Assembly: GCA_030157785.1 (NCBI GenBank)
Contig: JAOAUC010000027.1
Location: 62,001-126,000, forward strand
Source: Zoogloea oleivorans
GTDB taxonomy: Bacteria > Pseudomonadota > Gammaproteobacteria > Burkholderiales > Rhodocyclaceae
DNA: 64,000 nt
Reading direction: 5' to 3'
Shown here: piece after piece, positions 26,892 through 36,790 of the stretch
Position numbering within the stretch: position 1 is the first letter of the stretch
How the letters are laid out: each line of letters begins with the position of its first letter
Notes under the pieces: generated by a model
What the model was told of the DNA's origin: nothing
What the model saw: the letters and a program-made list of their open reading frames with translations, nothing else
The model's database searches: none
Made by a program: the position numbers and the translations under genes

Positions 26892-28067
26892 CTAGGGGGC
26901 GAGGTCAAATTCTTCAGTACGCTTCGGCGGATAGGTTTCCCAGCCTCCGCAGGCAGGACAACGCCAGTAAAACTGACGGGCCTTGAAGCCACAGGTGTCG
27001 CAACGATAACGCGCAACCCGGCGCGTATGGCCGTGCACCAGGCCCTTGACCAGCTCGATGTCCGTCCGCTGCGCCGCAGGTGCCGTCAGCAAGGCCGCCT
27101 CAAGCAACTTGTCGAGCCCCAGCAGCGTCGGATTGCGACGCAACTCGTCGCGCACCAAGTGATAAGCCGCCTGCGCGCCCTCCTTTTGGAGCTCCCACTG
27201 AAACAAGGCGTCCAGCAGATCGAGGGACGAGTATTGATCCAGGTAACTGCGCAAGAGTTGCATGCCCTGCTCGAGCTCGCCGAGACGCCGGTATGCATCC
27301 ATTACCCGCTCTGCAACCAGGGCGAGGTAGACCGGGTTCTGGCTTTCAACCTTCTTCCAGGCCTCAAGCGCCGCGCGGTCGTCCCCCCGGGCGGCGTAAA
27401 GATCGCCCAGCAGCATGCTCGCACGCACCGATTTCCGGTTCATTTCAAGCGCACGCTGAAGACTGACCAAGGCTTCATCGAAACGTGAATTAGCCATATC
27501 TGCCGAAGCCAGCTCGCAGTGGAAGTTGGCCACTTCCTTTTCCCACAGCACGCTTTCGTGATCCGGCAAGGCCATCGCGATGTCGATGGCCTTCCGCCAG
27601 TCCTTTTCCTGCTGATAGATATCCAGCAGATTCTTCAGCGCGAAATCATTCAAGCGGCTTCCGCGCAGTTGCACGAACACCGCCTCGGCACGATCCAGCA
27701 AACCCGCCTTGAGAAAGTCCAGCCCCAACTCGGAGAGGGCCTGCAAACGCTGCTCGTCGGACAGGTCGTCCCGATCGATCAGGTTTTGATGCATGCGGAT
27801 CGCCCGATCCGTTTCGCCACGACGGCGAAACAGGCTACCCAACGCGAAGTGCAGCTCGACGGTCTGGTTGTCGATCTTTACTGCCTCGATGAAAGCGTCG
27901 ATCGCCTTGTCGGGCTGCTCGTTAAGCAAAAAATTAAGACCGGTCAGATAGGTCCGGGGCAGAGCCCGGGATTCCTTGACCAGATGCTTGATATCAACCC
28001 GCGCCGCCATCCACCCCAAGGCGAAGAAAAGCGGAAACGCCAGCAACCACCAGAGTTCGAATTCCAT
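26892..28067 (-). CDS. lapB: lipopolysaccharide assembly protein LapB (YciM)
   Basis: 391 aa from the ATG at 28065-28067. An N-terminal anchor helix (FELWWLLAFPLFFALGWMA) is followed by tetratricopeptide repeats and a C-terminal rubredoxin-like zinc site (YRCDTCGFKARQFYWRCPAC). It tethers the control of LpxC turnover and LPS export. It is 4 bp downstream of lapA, and both are preceded by a terminator after ihfB. Confidence 0.95.
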   Translation of the reverse strand: MEFELWWLLAFPLFFALGWMAARVDIKHLVKESRALPRTYLTGLNFLLNEQPDKAIDAFIEAVKIDNQTVELHFALGSLFRRRGETDRAIRMHQNLIDRDDLSDEQRLQALSELGLDFLKAGLLDRAEAVFVQLRGSRLNDFALKNLLDIYQQEKDWRKAIDIAMALPDHESVLWEKEVANFHCELASADMANSRFDEALVSLQRALEMNRKSVRASMLLGDLYAARGDDRAALEAWKKVESQNPVYLALVAERVMDAYRRLGELEQGMQLLRSYLDQYSSLDLLDALFQWELQKEGAQAAYHLVRDELRRNPTLLGLDKLLEAALLTAPAAQRTDIELVKGLVHGHTRRVARYRCDTCGFKARQFYWRCPACGGWETYPPKRTEEFDLAP

Positions 28068-28071
28068 GGGG

Positions 28072-28380
28072 TCAGTAGGTCTCGGGGATATCAGGCCCAT
28101 GGGCCAGCGGAGTCTGGCTTCGGGCTTCCGGGGAAACGGGCGTACCGCCCTGCCCCCTGAGATAGACGATCTCGCGATGTTGCCGATACACGGTCGCAAC
28201 CGTTGCGGTCACCCCGATCAGGACACCCACCACAACAAAGACAAGAATGACCAGCACGAGCGGCATCTGCCACTGCGCACCAAAGAAGAAACGCAGAACG
28301 ACGACGTCGTCGTTCTTGACTGCAAACCCGAACAGGAGCAGGAACAGGAACAGTCTGAAGACCCAGATGAGAGCACGCAT
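28072..28380 (-). CDS. lapA: lipopolysaccharide assembly protein LapA (DUF1049)
   Basis: 102 aa from the ATG at 28378-28380. Two transmembrane helices (residues about 4-22 and 42-65) separated by a short loop (KNDDVVVLRFFFGAQWQMPL) match DUF1049. It is coupled to lapB. The start follows a hairpin terminator by 26 bp, so transcription may depend on read-through from ihfB. Confidence 0.92.
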   Translation of the reverse strand: MRALIWVFRLFLFLLLFGFAVKNDDVVVLRFFFGAQWQMPLVLVILVFVVVGVLIGVTATVATVYRQHREIVYLRGQGGTPVSPEARSQTPLAHGPDIPETY

Positions 28381-28405
28381 GCCCGAAATTATCCTCGACG
28401 TGGAC

Positions 28406-28435
28406 AAAAAAAAGAAGGCGGCTTTCGCCGCCTTC
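28406..28435 (-). terminator. intrinsic terminator between ihfB and lapA
   Basis: On the minus strand the stem GAAGGCGGC-GAAA-GCCGCCTTC, with a stable GAAA tetraloop, is followed by eight T residues. It lies 47 bp after the ihfB stop and directly upstream of lapA. Confidence 0.9.
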
Positions 28436-28481
28436 GTGATCGAGCCTGGGGCCTCCGGATGGAAGACGCCGCGACGGGCAA

Positions 28482-28766
28482 TTAACCCATCATATCGACG
28501 CGCTCCCGCAACTCCTTGCCCGCCTTGAAATGCGGAACGTATTTCTCCGGTACCTGCACCTTCTCACCCGACTTGGGATTACGCCCAACCCGGGGCGGCC
28601 GGTAGTTCAAGGCAAAGCTGCCAAAACCGCGGATCTCGATACGATCACCCCGCGACAGGGCGTCGGTCATCGCATCGAGAATCATCTTGACCGCGAATTC
28701 GGCGTCCTTCGCGACCAGCTGGGGAAACCGCTCCGCCAGCCGGGCGATGAGCTCCGACTTGGTCAT
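28482..28766 (-). CDS. ihfB: integration host factor subunit beta
   Basis: 94 aa HU/IHF fold ([30 protein letters not shown]). Position immediately after rpsA is the conserved one for the beta subunit. It pairs with IhfA (16359-16664). A strong terminator follows. Confidence 0.97.
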   Translation of the reverse strand: MTKSELIARLAERFPQLVAKDAEFAVKMILDAMTDALSRGDRIEIRGFGSFALNYRPPRVGRNPKSGEKVQVPEKYVPHFKAGKELRERVDMMG

Positions 28767-28777
28767 GCCCGAGCCGC

Positions 28778-30484
28778 TTACTTCTGCTCGTTCAGCTTGG
28801 CCTTCAGCAGCGCACCGAGGTTGGTGGTGCCGCTGGCAGCGGAAGAGCTGTCAGACGCCAGCTTGGTCATCGCTTCATTCTGCTCGACCTGATCCTTGGC
28901 ACGGATCGACAGATTGATGCCGCGGGTCTTGCGATCCACGTTGACGATCAGGGCTTCGACTTCTTCACCGACCTTCAACAGCAGGGAGAGATCATCGACG
29001 CGATCGCGGGAGAACTCGGAAGCGCGCAGGTAGCCTTCGACATCGTTGTTCAGGCCGATCACGGCGCCACGGGCATCCACGGTCTTCACGGTGCCGTTGA
29101 CAAGGGTGTTCTTGTCGTGGGTAGCGATGAAGTTGGTGAAGGGATCGCCATCGAGTTGCTTGATGCCGAGGGAGATACGCTCCTTCTCGACGTCGATGTT
29201 CAGCACAACGGCTTCGACTTCGTCACCCTTCTTGTACTGGCGGACGGCTTCTTCGCCGGTCAGCGACCAGGACAGGTCAGACAGATGCACCAGACCGTCG
29301 ATACCACCTTCCAGACCGATGAAGACGCCAAAGTCGGTCAGGGACTTGATCTGACCACGGACCTTGTCACCCTTCTTGTGGTTGATGGCGAAATCGTCCC
29401 ACGGGTTGGACATGCACTGCTTCATGCCCAAGGAGATGCGGCGGCGGTCTTCGTCGATTTCGAGAATCATCACTTCGACTTCGTCGCCCAGCTGGACAAC
29501 CTTGGTCGGGTGGATGTTCTTGTTGGTCCAGTCCATTTCGGAAACGTGGACCAGGCCTTCGATGCCCTGCTCGACTTCAACGAATGCGCCGTAGTCGGTA
29601 ATGTTGGTCACCTTGCCGAACAGGCGGGTGCCCTGCGGGTAACGACGGGAGATGCCCACCCACGGATCTTCGCCCAGCTGCTTGAGGCCCAGGGAGACGC
29701 GGTTCTTCTCCTGGTCGAACTTGAGCACCTTGGCTTCGAGCTCATCGCCCACAGACAGCACTTCCGACGGGTGACGCACACGACGCCAGGCCAGGTCGGT
29801 GATGTGCAGCAGGCCGTCGATGCCGCCCAGGTCCACGAATGCGCCGTAGTCGGTGATGTTCTTGACGATACCCTTGACGACAGTGCCTTCCTTGAGGGTT
29901 TCGAGGAGCTTCTGACGCTCTTCACCCATGGAAGCTTCGAGCACTGCACGACGGGACACGACCACGTTGTTGCGCTTGCGGTCGAGCTTGATGACGCGGA
30001 ATTCGAATTCCTTGCCTTCGAACGGGGTGGTGTCCTTGACCGGACGCATATCCACCAGCGAACCCGGCAGGAAGGCACGGATGCCGTTAACCATGACCGT
30101 CAGGCCACCCTTGACCTTGCCGGTGATCATGCCCTTGACGAGGATCGCGTCGTTCAGCGCCTTGTCGAGGTCGTTCCAGGCGGCGATGCGCTTGGCCTTG
30201 TCGCGGGACAGGCGGGTTTCGCCGTAGCCGTCTTCGAGCTGCTCGATGGCAACCTGAACGTAGTCGCCGATATCGACGGTCAGCTCGCCGCGATCGCCGC
30301 GAAACTCTTCGAGGGGGATATAGCTCTCGGACTTGAGGCCGGCGTTAACGACGACGAAGTTTTGGTCAATCCGCACGACTTCGGCGGTGATCACCTCACC
30401 GGCACGCATCTCCTGACGACTGAGGGATTCCTCAAACAGGGCGGCAAAACTTTCCTCGGCGGAAACAGGGGTGGCAATGGACAT
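28778..30484 (-). CDS. rpsA: 30S ribosomal protein S1
   Basis: 568 aa with six S1/OB repeats (for example [20 protein letters not shown] and [17 protein letters not shown]). The start gives [20 protein letters not shown]. It binds mRNA leaders for 30S loading. It sits between aroA-cmk and ihfB, the classical cmk-rpsA-ihfB order. Confidence 0.98.
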   Translation of the reverse strand: MSIATPVSAEESFAALFEESLSRQEMRAGEVITAEVVRIDQNFVVVNAGLKSESYIPLEEFRGDRGELTVDIGDYVQVAIEQLEDGYGETRLSRDKAKRIAAWNDLDKALNDAILVKGMITGKVKGGLTVMVNGIRAFLPGSLVDMRPVKDTTPFEGKEFEFRVIKLDRKRNNVVVSRRAVLEASMGEERQKLLETLKEGTVVKGIVKNITDYGAFVDLGGIDGLLHITDLAWRRVRHPSEVLSVGDELEAKVLKFDQEKNRVSLGLKQLGEDPWVGISRRYPQGTRLFGKVTNITDYGAFVEVEQGIEGLVHVSEMDWTNKNIHPTKVVQLGDEVEVMILEIDEDRRRISLGMKQCMSNPWDDFAINHKKGDKVRGQIKSLTDFGVFIGLEGGIDGLVHLSDLSWSLTGEEAVRQYKKGDEVEAVVLNIDVEKERISLGIKQLDGDPFTNFIATHDKNTLVNGTVKTVDARGAVIGLNNDVEGYLRASEFSRDRVDDLSLLLKVGEEVEALIVNVDRKTRGINLSIRAKDQVEQNEAMTKLASDSSSAASGTTNLGALLKAKLNEQK

Positions 30485-30566
30485 ATGTTAAAGAAGAACC
30501 TTACAACCGTCGCGAAACGGCTCCTGGTTAAAAAACCTTCCCCGCCCGGGCGGGCCACGGAAGACC

Positions 30567-32528
30567 TTAGTTGCGAAGACTCGAAGCCCGCTCGATCACG
30601 AAATCGACCGCCTGCTGGACAGTGATTTCCGATGTATCGAGCAGCGCTGCATCATCGCCTCTCTTCAAAGGCGCAACGGCACGCTGAGAGTCCCGCGCGT
30701 CACGTTCATACAAATCTTTGAGGAGATCATCAATATTAGCAGTCATTCCTTTATCGATCAACTGCTTATAACGTCGTTGTGCACGCGCCTCGACGGAGGC
30801 GGTCAGGAATATTTTTACGTCGGCATCCGGAAAGACCACCGAGCCCATGTCGCGCCCTTCGGCCACCAGCCCGGATCCGCTCCGATAGGCGCGCTGGCGC
30901 CAGAACAGGGCATCGCGCACAGCCGGCAGGACTGCGACTCTGGAGGCGCCCACCGAACATTCTTCAGTGCGAATCGCCTCGGTCACGTCATCACCTTCGA
31001 GCAGGACCAAACCATTCTCAAAGCGCGCCGGCAGGTCGGAAGCAATGGCCACCAGCGACGCCTCGTCGTTCAGCGCAACGCCCTTGCGGACAGCGGCAAG
31101 GGCCACAATGCGGTAAAGGGCTCCGCTATCCAGGTGCTCGAAGCCGAGCGCCTCAGCCACGAGCGCACCAACCGTACCCTTGCCGGATGCGGAAGGCCCG
31201 TCGATGGCAATGACCGGAACCGGCGTGGCAATCCCGGCAAAGGTCGAGAAGTATTCCGGGAACGTCTTGTTGACGCACTTCGGATCATTGATGCGCACGT
31301 AGGGACCACCCAGCGTCACCAACGAAAAGCACATGGCGACCCGGTGATCCTCATAGGTGTCGATCACGGCAGGATTCAGGCGGGCCGGCGGCGTCACCGT
31401 GATGCTTTCCGGGAACTCCTCCACCGTGGCGCCCAGCTTGCGCAGTTCGGTCGCCATCGCCGCAATGCGATCGGTCTCCTTGACCCGCCAGCTGCCGATG
31501 TTGCGCAGCGTACTCGGACCGTCGGCAAACAGGGCCGCCACCGCAAGCGTCATCGCCGCGTCGGGAATGTGGTTCAGATCCAGATCAAAAGCTTTGAGCT
31601 TGCCGGAAGCCGGCGCCCGAGCCTCAATCCAGTCGTCACCCCAGGTCACCTCGACACCCATTTCGGCGAGGGCATCGGCGAACTTCACGTCACCCTGGAT
31701 GCTCTGCCGACCGGCACCAACAACCCGCACCGGGCCACCGCCAAGAGCGCCAGCGGCAAGGAAATAGCTGGCCGTGGAGGCATCGCCTTCTACGGCAATG
31801 CGCCCCGGCGACACATAACGCTGACCAGCCGGCACCACAAAGCGGTTCCAGCCTTCCCGCTGGACGATGACACCGAAGCGCTCCATCAGATTGAGCGTGA
31901 TCTCCACGTAGGGGCGGCTGATCAGCTCCCCTTCCACGTCGATGGTCAGCGGTTTGTCGCGGGCCACCAGCGGAGCAGCCTGGAGCAGACCGGTAAGGAA
32001 CTGGCTCGACACATTGCCGCGCACACTGACGCGCTCGGCTCCGAGCAAGGCCGGCTTCAAAGCCAGCGGCGGATAGCCCTCCTGCCCCAGCCATTCGACA
32101 CTGGCCCCCAGTTGCTTCAGGCCATCCACCAAGTCACCGATGGGCCGCTCGTGCATGCGCGGCACGCCGGACAGGCGCACTTCCGCGTTGGCATCGGCAC
32201 AGCCCGACAGACTGGCAACGATGGCCGGCACCAGCGTGCGGATACTCAGGCCGGAGTTACCGACAAAAATGTCGGCCTTCAAATCCGGAAAGCGCCCGCC
32301 GCAGCCAAAGACACGCAGCGCGCCGCCTTCCTCTGCCGTCTTTACACCCATGGCGACGATCGCATTGCGCATCACCCGGGTATCGTCAGAGTCGAGCAGA
32401 TCCTCAACGAGGGTTTCGCCCTCGGCCAGCGCCGCCAGCAACAGCACGCGATTGGAAATGCTCTTGGAGCCGGGCAGGCGCACAACACCGGCAGCCTTCT
32501 GCATCGGCGGCAGATCGATGAATTCCAT
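30567..32528 (-). CDS. aroA-cmk: bifunctional EPSP synthase / cytidylate kinase (AroA-Cmk fusion)
   Basis: 653 aa from the ATG at 32526-32528, in one continuous frame. Residues 1 to about 428 are AroA ([20 protein letters not shown], and the [24 protein letters not shown] and EDHRVAMCF boxes). From about 440 onward is Cmk, with the P-loop GPSASGKGT and the CMP-binding [14 protein letters not shown]. The first half joins shikimate-3-phosphate and PEP; the second phosphorylates CMP/dCMP. The joint is short ([16 protein letters not shown]). The fusion is known in some Betaproteobacteria. Confidence 0.95.
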   Translation of the reverse strand: MEFIDLPPMQKAAGVVRLPGSKSISNRVLLLAALAEGETLVEDLLDSDDTRVMRNAIVAMGVKTAEEGGALRVFGCGGRFPDLKADIFVGNSGLSIRTLVPAIVASLSGCADANAEVRLSGVPRMHERPIGDLVDGLKQLGASVEWLGQEGYPPLALKPALLGAERVSVRGNVSSQFLTGLLQAAPLVARDKPLTIDVEGELISRPYVEITLNLMERFGVIVQREGWNRFVVPAGQRYVSPGRIAVEGDASTASYFLAAGALGGGPVRVVGAGRQSIQGDVKFADALAEMGVEVTWGDDWIEARAPASGKLKAFDLDLNHIPDAAMTLAVAALFADGPSTLRNIGSWRVKETDRIAAMATELRKLGATVEEFPESITVTPPARLNPAVIDTYEDHRVAMCFSLVTLGGPYVRINDPKCVNKTFPEYFSTFAGIATPVPVIAIDGPSASGKGTVGALVAEALGFEHLDSGALYRIVALAAVRKGVALNDEASLVAIASDLPARFENGLVLLEGDDVTEAIRTEECSVGASRVAVLPAVRDALFWRQRAYRSGSGLVAEGRDMGSVVFPDADVKIFLTASVEARAQRRYKQLIDKGMTANIDDLLKDLYERDARDSQRAVAPLKRGDDAALLDTSEITVQQAVDFVIERASSLRN

Positions 32529-32542
32529 GGAAAATCCTTGTA

Positions 32543-33436
32543 TTACTCGCCCGAAGGCGTCGCAGGGAAAGCCTTGTCGGCCCATTCATTACGGGCCCGG
32601 CTGGCTTCGTCGAAGACTTTTTCGAGCGTGGGACCATCACCGGCGACCAGCAAAGCGCGCAACCAGGCAAGCTCGGAGAGGTAGGCATCCAGCTCGGCCA
32701 TCAGGGAGTGCCGGTTGGCCACGCAGATGTCGCGCCACATTTCCGGATGACTGCCGGCGACCCGGGTGAAATCGCGAAAACCGCTGGCGGCGTAGCTGAA
32801 GAGCTGCTCGGCATTGGCACGCCCGGCCAGTTCATGCACCAGCCCGAAAGCCAGCAGATGAGGCAGGTGGCTGACCGCCGCAAAAACGCGGTCATGCTCC
32901 TGGGGACTCATCTCGTGGAGGACGGCGCCACAAACCGCCCACACTTCACGTACCCGGGCGATGGCCGCGGGAGAGTTTTCGGGCAAGGGCGTCAACACGA
33001 CCTTGCGGCCGCGGTAAAGATCGGCGCGGGCTGCCGCCGGGCCGCTCTTCTCGGCACCGGCAATCGGATGGGCCGGCACCACATTGGCCAGATTCGGAGC
33101 CAGGTGGCGGTAAATGGCCTCGATCACATCGCGCTTGGTGCTGCCCGCATCAGTGACGATGGTGTCCGGCGACAGGTGCGGCGCAATGGCCGCAGCCACC
33201 GCATCCATCTGACCGACCGGCATGGCGAGCAGTACAAAATCGGCACCATCGAGGGCCTCAGCCCAGTCGGTGGAAACCTCGTCAATGACGCCCAGTTGCT
33301 GCGCCATGGCCAGCGGCTCCGGGCGACGCCCGACCCCGACGATCCGCGTGACCAGCCCCGCCTGCCGCAGGGCAAGCGCAACGGAGCCACCGATCAAGCC
33401 GACACCACAGACGACCAGCTTGTCGATCTTCTTCAC
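32543..33436 (-). CDS. tyrA: prephenate dehydrogenase, GTG start
   Basis: 297 aa when started at the GTG at 33434-33436, which gives [20 protein letters not shown] and follows gcggag with good spacing. An in-frame extension upstream overlaps hisC and has no family match. The NAD motif GVGLIGGS and the substrate region [10 protein letters not shown] are seen. It makes 4-hydroxyphenylpyruvate for tyrosine. It lies between hisC and aroA-cmk. Confidence 0.95.
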   Translation of the reverse strand: MKKIDKLVVCGVGLIGGSVALALRQAGLVTRIVGVGRRPEPLAMAQQLGVIDEVSTDWAEALDGADFVLLAMPVGQMDAVAAAIAPHLSPDTIVTDAGSTKRDVIEAIYRHLAPNLANVVPAHPIAGAEKSGPAAARADLYRGRKVVLTPLPENSPAAIARVREVWAVCGAVLHEMSPQEHDRVFAAVSHLPHLLAFGLVHELAGRANAEQLFSYAASGFRDFTRVAGSHPEMWRDICVANRHSLMAELDAYLSELAWLRALLVAGDGPTLEKVFDEASRARNEWADKAFPATPSGE

Positions 33437-33449
33437 GGCTTTACTCCGC

Positions 33450-34547
33450 TTAGCCCAGGGCGGGCGGCAAGGCAGCCAGGAAGCGGGCGTTCTCGCTTTC
33501 CAGACCGATGGAAACACGCAGCCACTCGGGCATGCCATAGCCGCCGATAGGACGGACGATGACGCCCTGCTCAAGCAGACGCCGATTGACGCCGGCACCG
33601 TCGCCGACCTTGAAGGTCACGAAGTTGCCCGCCGATGGGATCCAGTCGAGACCAAGCTGCGTGAAGCCCTTGGTGAGCTGGGCCATGCCGGAGCAGTTCA
33701 GTTCGTAGCTGCGCGACAGGAACTCGTCGTCAAACAGGGCTGCTGCTGCTGCAGACAGGGCCACGCTGCACACGTTGAAAGGCTGCCGCACCCGGTTCAG
33801 CAGATCGATGACATCAGGACTGCCGAGCCCATAGCCAACCCGCAAACCGGCCAGGCCATAGGCCTTCGAGAAGGTGCGGCTGATTAACAGATTGGGAAAG
33901 CGCGACAGCCAGGCAATGGCGTCGTAGCGCTGATCCGGGGTCAGATACTCGGTATAGGCCTCGTCGAGCACCACCAGCACGTGATCCGGCACGCGAACGA
34001 GGAAAGCCTCGAGTTCGTCGCCAGAGATGAAAGTGCCCGTCGGGTTGTTCGGGTTGGCGATGAAAAGAACCCGGGTAGCCGGCGTTATCGCGGCCAGCAT
34101 GGCATCCAGATCATGGCCGAAATTTCTGGCCGGTACTTCGATGCCGCGCGCACCGGCCGCCTGGGTCGCCAGCGGATACACAGCAAAAGCATGCTGGGCA
34201 TAAACCGCATCCCGATCCGGACCAAGGAAGGCGCCGGCAGCCAGCTCAAGAATGTCGTTGGAGCCGTTGCCGAGCACGATTTGATCCAGCGCCACGCCGT
34301 AACGGCGGCGAAGGGCATCCTTCAGCTCGAACCCGTTGCCGTCGGGGTAGCGGGCGATGTCGGACAGCGCCTTCACCATCGCCTCGCGAGTCCTTTCGCC
34401 AACGCCAAGAGGATTCTCGTTGGATGCCAGCTTGACGATGGACTCTTCCGCCAGGCCCATCTCCCGAGCCAGCTCGGAAATCGGCTTGCCAGGCTGATAG
34501 GGGGAGATCGCCCGGATGTGGGCGGGCGCCAGGTCACACAAACGCAT
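33450..34547 (-). CDS. hisC: histidinol-phosphate / aromatic aminotransferase
   Basis: 365 aa class I/II PLP aminotransferase. PLP Lys lies in [18 protein letters not shown], with VLDEAYTEY upstream. The family is HisC, but its position between pheA and tyrA suggests it also or mainly transaminates aromatic keto acids. The start ATG at 34547 opens [20 protein letters not shown]. Confidence 0.9.
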   Translation of the reverse strand: MRLCDLAPAHIRAISPYQPGKPISELAREMGLAEESIVKLASNENPLGVGERTREAMVKALSDIARYPDGNGFELKDALRRRYGVALDQIVLGNGSNDILELAAGAFLGPDRDAVYAQHAFAVYPLATQAAGARGIEVPARNFGHDLDAMLAAITPATRVLFIANPNNPTGTFISGDELEAFLVRVPDHVLVVLDEAYTEYLTPDQRYDAIAWLSRFPNLLISRTFSKAYGLAGLRVGYGLGSPDVIDLLNRVRQPFNVCSVALSAAAAALFDDEFLSRSYELNCSGMAQLTKGFTQLGLDWIPSAGNFVTFKVGDGAGVNRRLLEQGVIVRPIGGYGMPEWLRVSIGLESENARFLAALPPALG

Positions 34548-34564
34548 GTAGAACTCCAGAAGGG

Positions 34565-35656
34565 TCAGTACACGGCCTGGGGGTAGGAGCCCAGGATCTT
34601 CAGGTAGGCGGCGCGGCTCGCCAGGGCTTCGAGTGCAGTCTTGACGGCCGGGTCATCCCGATGCCCCTCGATGTCCACATAAAACACGTATTCCCACAAA
34701 GCCGCACGGGCCGGGCGGGACTCCAGGCGGTTCATCGACACACCGGCATCGGCCAGCGGCGCCAGCAGTTCATGGACAGCGCCAGGACGATTGGACGCCG
34801 ACATGATCAGCGAGGTCTTGTCGGAGCCCGTACGGCCCGCGTCATGACGCCCCAGCACCAGGAAGCGGGTGGTGTTGTTGGGCTCGTCTTCGATGCTTTC
34901 CACCAGTCGCGGCAAACCGTAACGCTCTGAGGCCGCCTCGCCGGCAATCGCCGCGGTACCGGGCTCCAGCGAAGCCAGACGGGCCGCTTCCGCATTGCTG
35001 CCGACGGAAATCCGCGGCACCCCCGGGAGCGAGCGGTTCAGCCATTCGTGACACTGGGCCAGCGACTGGGCGTGAGAGTAAACCTTACGGATATGGCCGA
35101 GTTCGGACTCGCGCGTCATGAGGTGCTGATGGATGCGCAACACCACTTCCCCGCAAATCTGCAGGGACGAACCGAGAAGCAGGTCGAGGGTGCGGCCGAC
35201 AGCGCCTTCGGTAGAATTTTCAACCGGCGCCACGCCATACTGGGCATGACCGGACTCGACTTCGCGGAACACATCGTCGATGGTGCTCTGCGGCGCGAGC
35301 CGGGCAGCATGGCCAAAGTGCTTGACCGCGGCGCTTTCCGAAAAAGTCCCCAGCGGCCCGAGGAACGCCACGCCAAGGGGGTTCTCCAGCGACAGGCAGG
35401 CCGACATCACTTCCCGAAAGAAGAAGGTGACGCTCTCATTGGGCAGCGGCCCGACATTCAGATCCTGGATTCGCCGCAACACCTGCGCCTCGCGCTCGGG
35501 GCGGTACACGTGCCCGGCCTCTCCGTACTTCGCCTTGATCTCGCCGACGTGCTGAGCGCATTTGGCGCGCTCGTTCAGCAGCGCCAGCATCTGCGCGTCG
35601 ATGGTGTCGATCTGCTCGCGCACCACGCCAAGCTCCTGCAACATCCCCTCGTTCAT
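34565..35656 (-). CDS. pheA: bifunctional chorismate mutase / prephenate dehydratase (P-protein)
   Basis: 363 aa from the ATG at 35654-35656, with AGGAGA 7 nt upstream. Residues about 5-90 are an AroQ chorismate mutase ([20 protein letters not shown]). The dehydratase follows ([32 protein letters not shown]), and a C-terminal ACT domain ([23 protein letters not shown]) gives Phe feedback control. It is flanked by serC and hisC. Confidence 0.97.
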   Translation of the reverse strand: MNEGMLQELGVVREQIDTIDAQMLALLNERAKCAQHVGEIKAKYGEAGHVYRPEREAQVLRRIQDLNVGPLPNESVTFFFREVMSACLSLENPLGVAFLGPLGTFSESAAVKHFGHAARLAPQSTIDDVFREVESGHAQYGVAPVENSTEGAVGRTLDLLLGSSLQICGEVVLRIHQHLMTRESELGHIRKVYSHAQSLAQCHEWLNRSLPGVPRISVGSNAEAARLASLEPGTAAIAGEAASERYGLPRLVESIEDEPNNTTRFLVLGRHDAGRTGSDKTSLIMSASNRPGAVHELLAPLADAGVSMNRLESRPARAALWEYVFYVDIEGHRDDPAVKTALEALASRAAYLKILGSYPQAVY

Positions 35657-35679
35657 GCCTTCTCCTGAAACCGTAGCGA

Positions 35680-36762
35680 TCACGCCTTGCGTGCGGCGAA
35701 ATCCTGCATCAGCCCGACCAGCGCCTCGACGCCATCCAGCGACATGGCGTTGTAGATCGATGCGCGCATGCCGCCCACCGACTTGTGTCCCTTGAGCCCC
35801 TCCAGACGGCGCTCGGCCGCTTCGGCCAGAAACTCCGCATCCAGCGCCGGATTCGCCAGCGTAAAGGGAACATTCATGCGCGAACGGCACGGCACATCCA
35901 CCGGGTTGCGGTAAAAGCCGCCACTGCCGTCAATGGCGTCGTAAACCCGCTTCGCCTTGGCGATGTTGGTCTGCTCCACCGCCGCCAGACCGCCCTGGGC
36001 CTTCAGGTTCTTGAAAACCAGGCCCGCCAGGTAGATGCCGAAGGTCGGCGGCGTGTTGAGCATGGAATCGTTCTCGGCCATGGTGGCAAAGTTCATCACG
36101 CTGGGCGTGATGGCCGAAGCCTTGCCAAGCAGATCTTCGCGAACGATGACGATCACCAGCCCGGCCGGGCCGATGTTCTTCTGCGCACCGGCGTAAATCA
36201 GACCGTAGCGCGACACATCCATCGGCCGCGACAGGATGTGAGAACTCATGTCGGCAACAACCGGCACACCGGCCGGCACCTCCGGCAGGTCGAACATCTC
36301 GACGCCGTGGATGGTCTCGTTGGTGCAGAGGTGCAGATAAGCCGCCTGCGGATCGAGCTTCAATTCGTTGGCCGCCGGCAAACAGGTGAAGGCGCTGGCC
36401 TCGGTCGAGCCGGCCAGCCGCACCCCACCCAAGCGCTGGGCTTCCTTGTAGGCCTTCTTCGACCAGGAGCCGGTGACCATGTAGTCGGCCGAGCGCCCAG
36501 CCAGCAGATTCATGGGAATCTGCGCGAACTGCTGGGTGGCCCCGCCCTGCAAGAACAGCACCTTGTAATTGGACGGAATGCCCATCAGGTCGCGCAGGTC
36601 AGCTTCGGCCTCGTGGAGGACACCGGTGAAATCCTTGCCCCGGTGGCTCATCTCCATGATGCCCATGCCGCGCCCGTGCCAGTCCAGCAACTCGTCGCGC
36701 ACCTGTTCCAGCACCGTCGTCGGCAATACTGCCGGGCCTGCCGAGAAATTGAAAATCCGCAT
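35680..36762 (-). CDS. serC: phosphoserine aminotransferase
   Basis: 360 aa from the ATG at 36760-36762 (MRIFNFSAGPAVLPTTVLEQ). PLP Lys is in YAGAQKNIGPAGL. It acts in serine and pyridoxal biosynthesis. It lies between gyrA and pheA in the conserved gyrA-serC-pheA order. Confidence 0.97.
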   Translation of the reverse strand: MRIFNFSAGPAVLPTTVLEQVRDELLDWHGRGMGIMEMSHRGKDFTGVLHEAEADLRDLMGIPSNYKVLFLQGGATQQFAQIPMNLLAGRSADYMVTGSWSKKAYKEAQRLGGVRLAGSTEASAFTCLPAANELKLDPQAAYLHLCTNETIHGVEMFDLPEVPAGVPVVADMSSHILSRPMDVSRYGLIYAGAQKNIGPAGLVIVIVREDLLGKASAITPSVMNFATMAENDSMLNTPPTFGIYLAGLVFKNLKAQGGLAAVEQTNIAKAKRVYDAIDGSGGFYRNPVDVPCRSRMNVPFTLANPALDAEFLAEAAERRLEGLKGHKSVGGMRASIYNAMSLDGVEALVGLMQDFAARKA

Positions 36763-36790
36763 CGTCTGAATCCTTCTTCCGTCAGTCCGT

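Noticed and set aside
29117-30625. Long antisense frame opposite rpsA
   Set aside because: Same codon-bias artefact; the S1 repeats on the minus strand explain the sequence.
30777-32684. Long antisense frame opposite aroA-cmk
   Set aside because: Shadow of the fusion gene caused by third-position GC bias; no recognisable domain.
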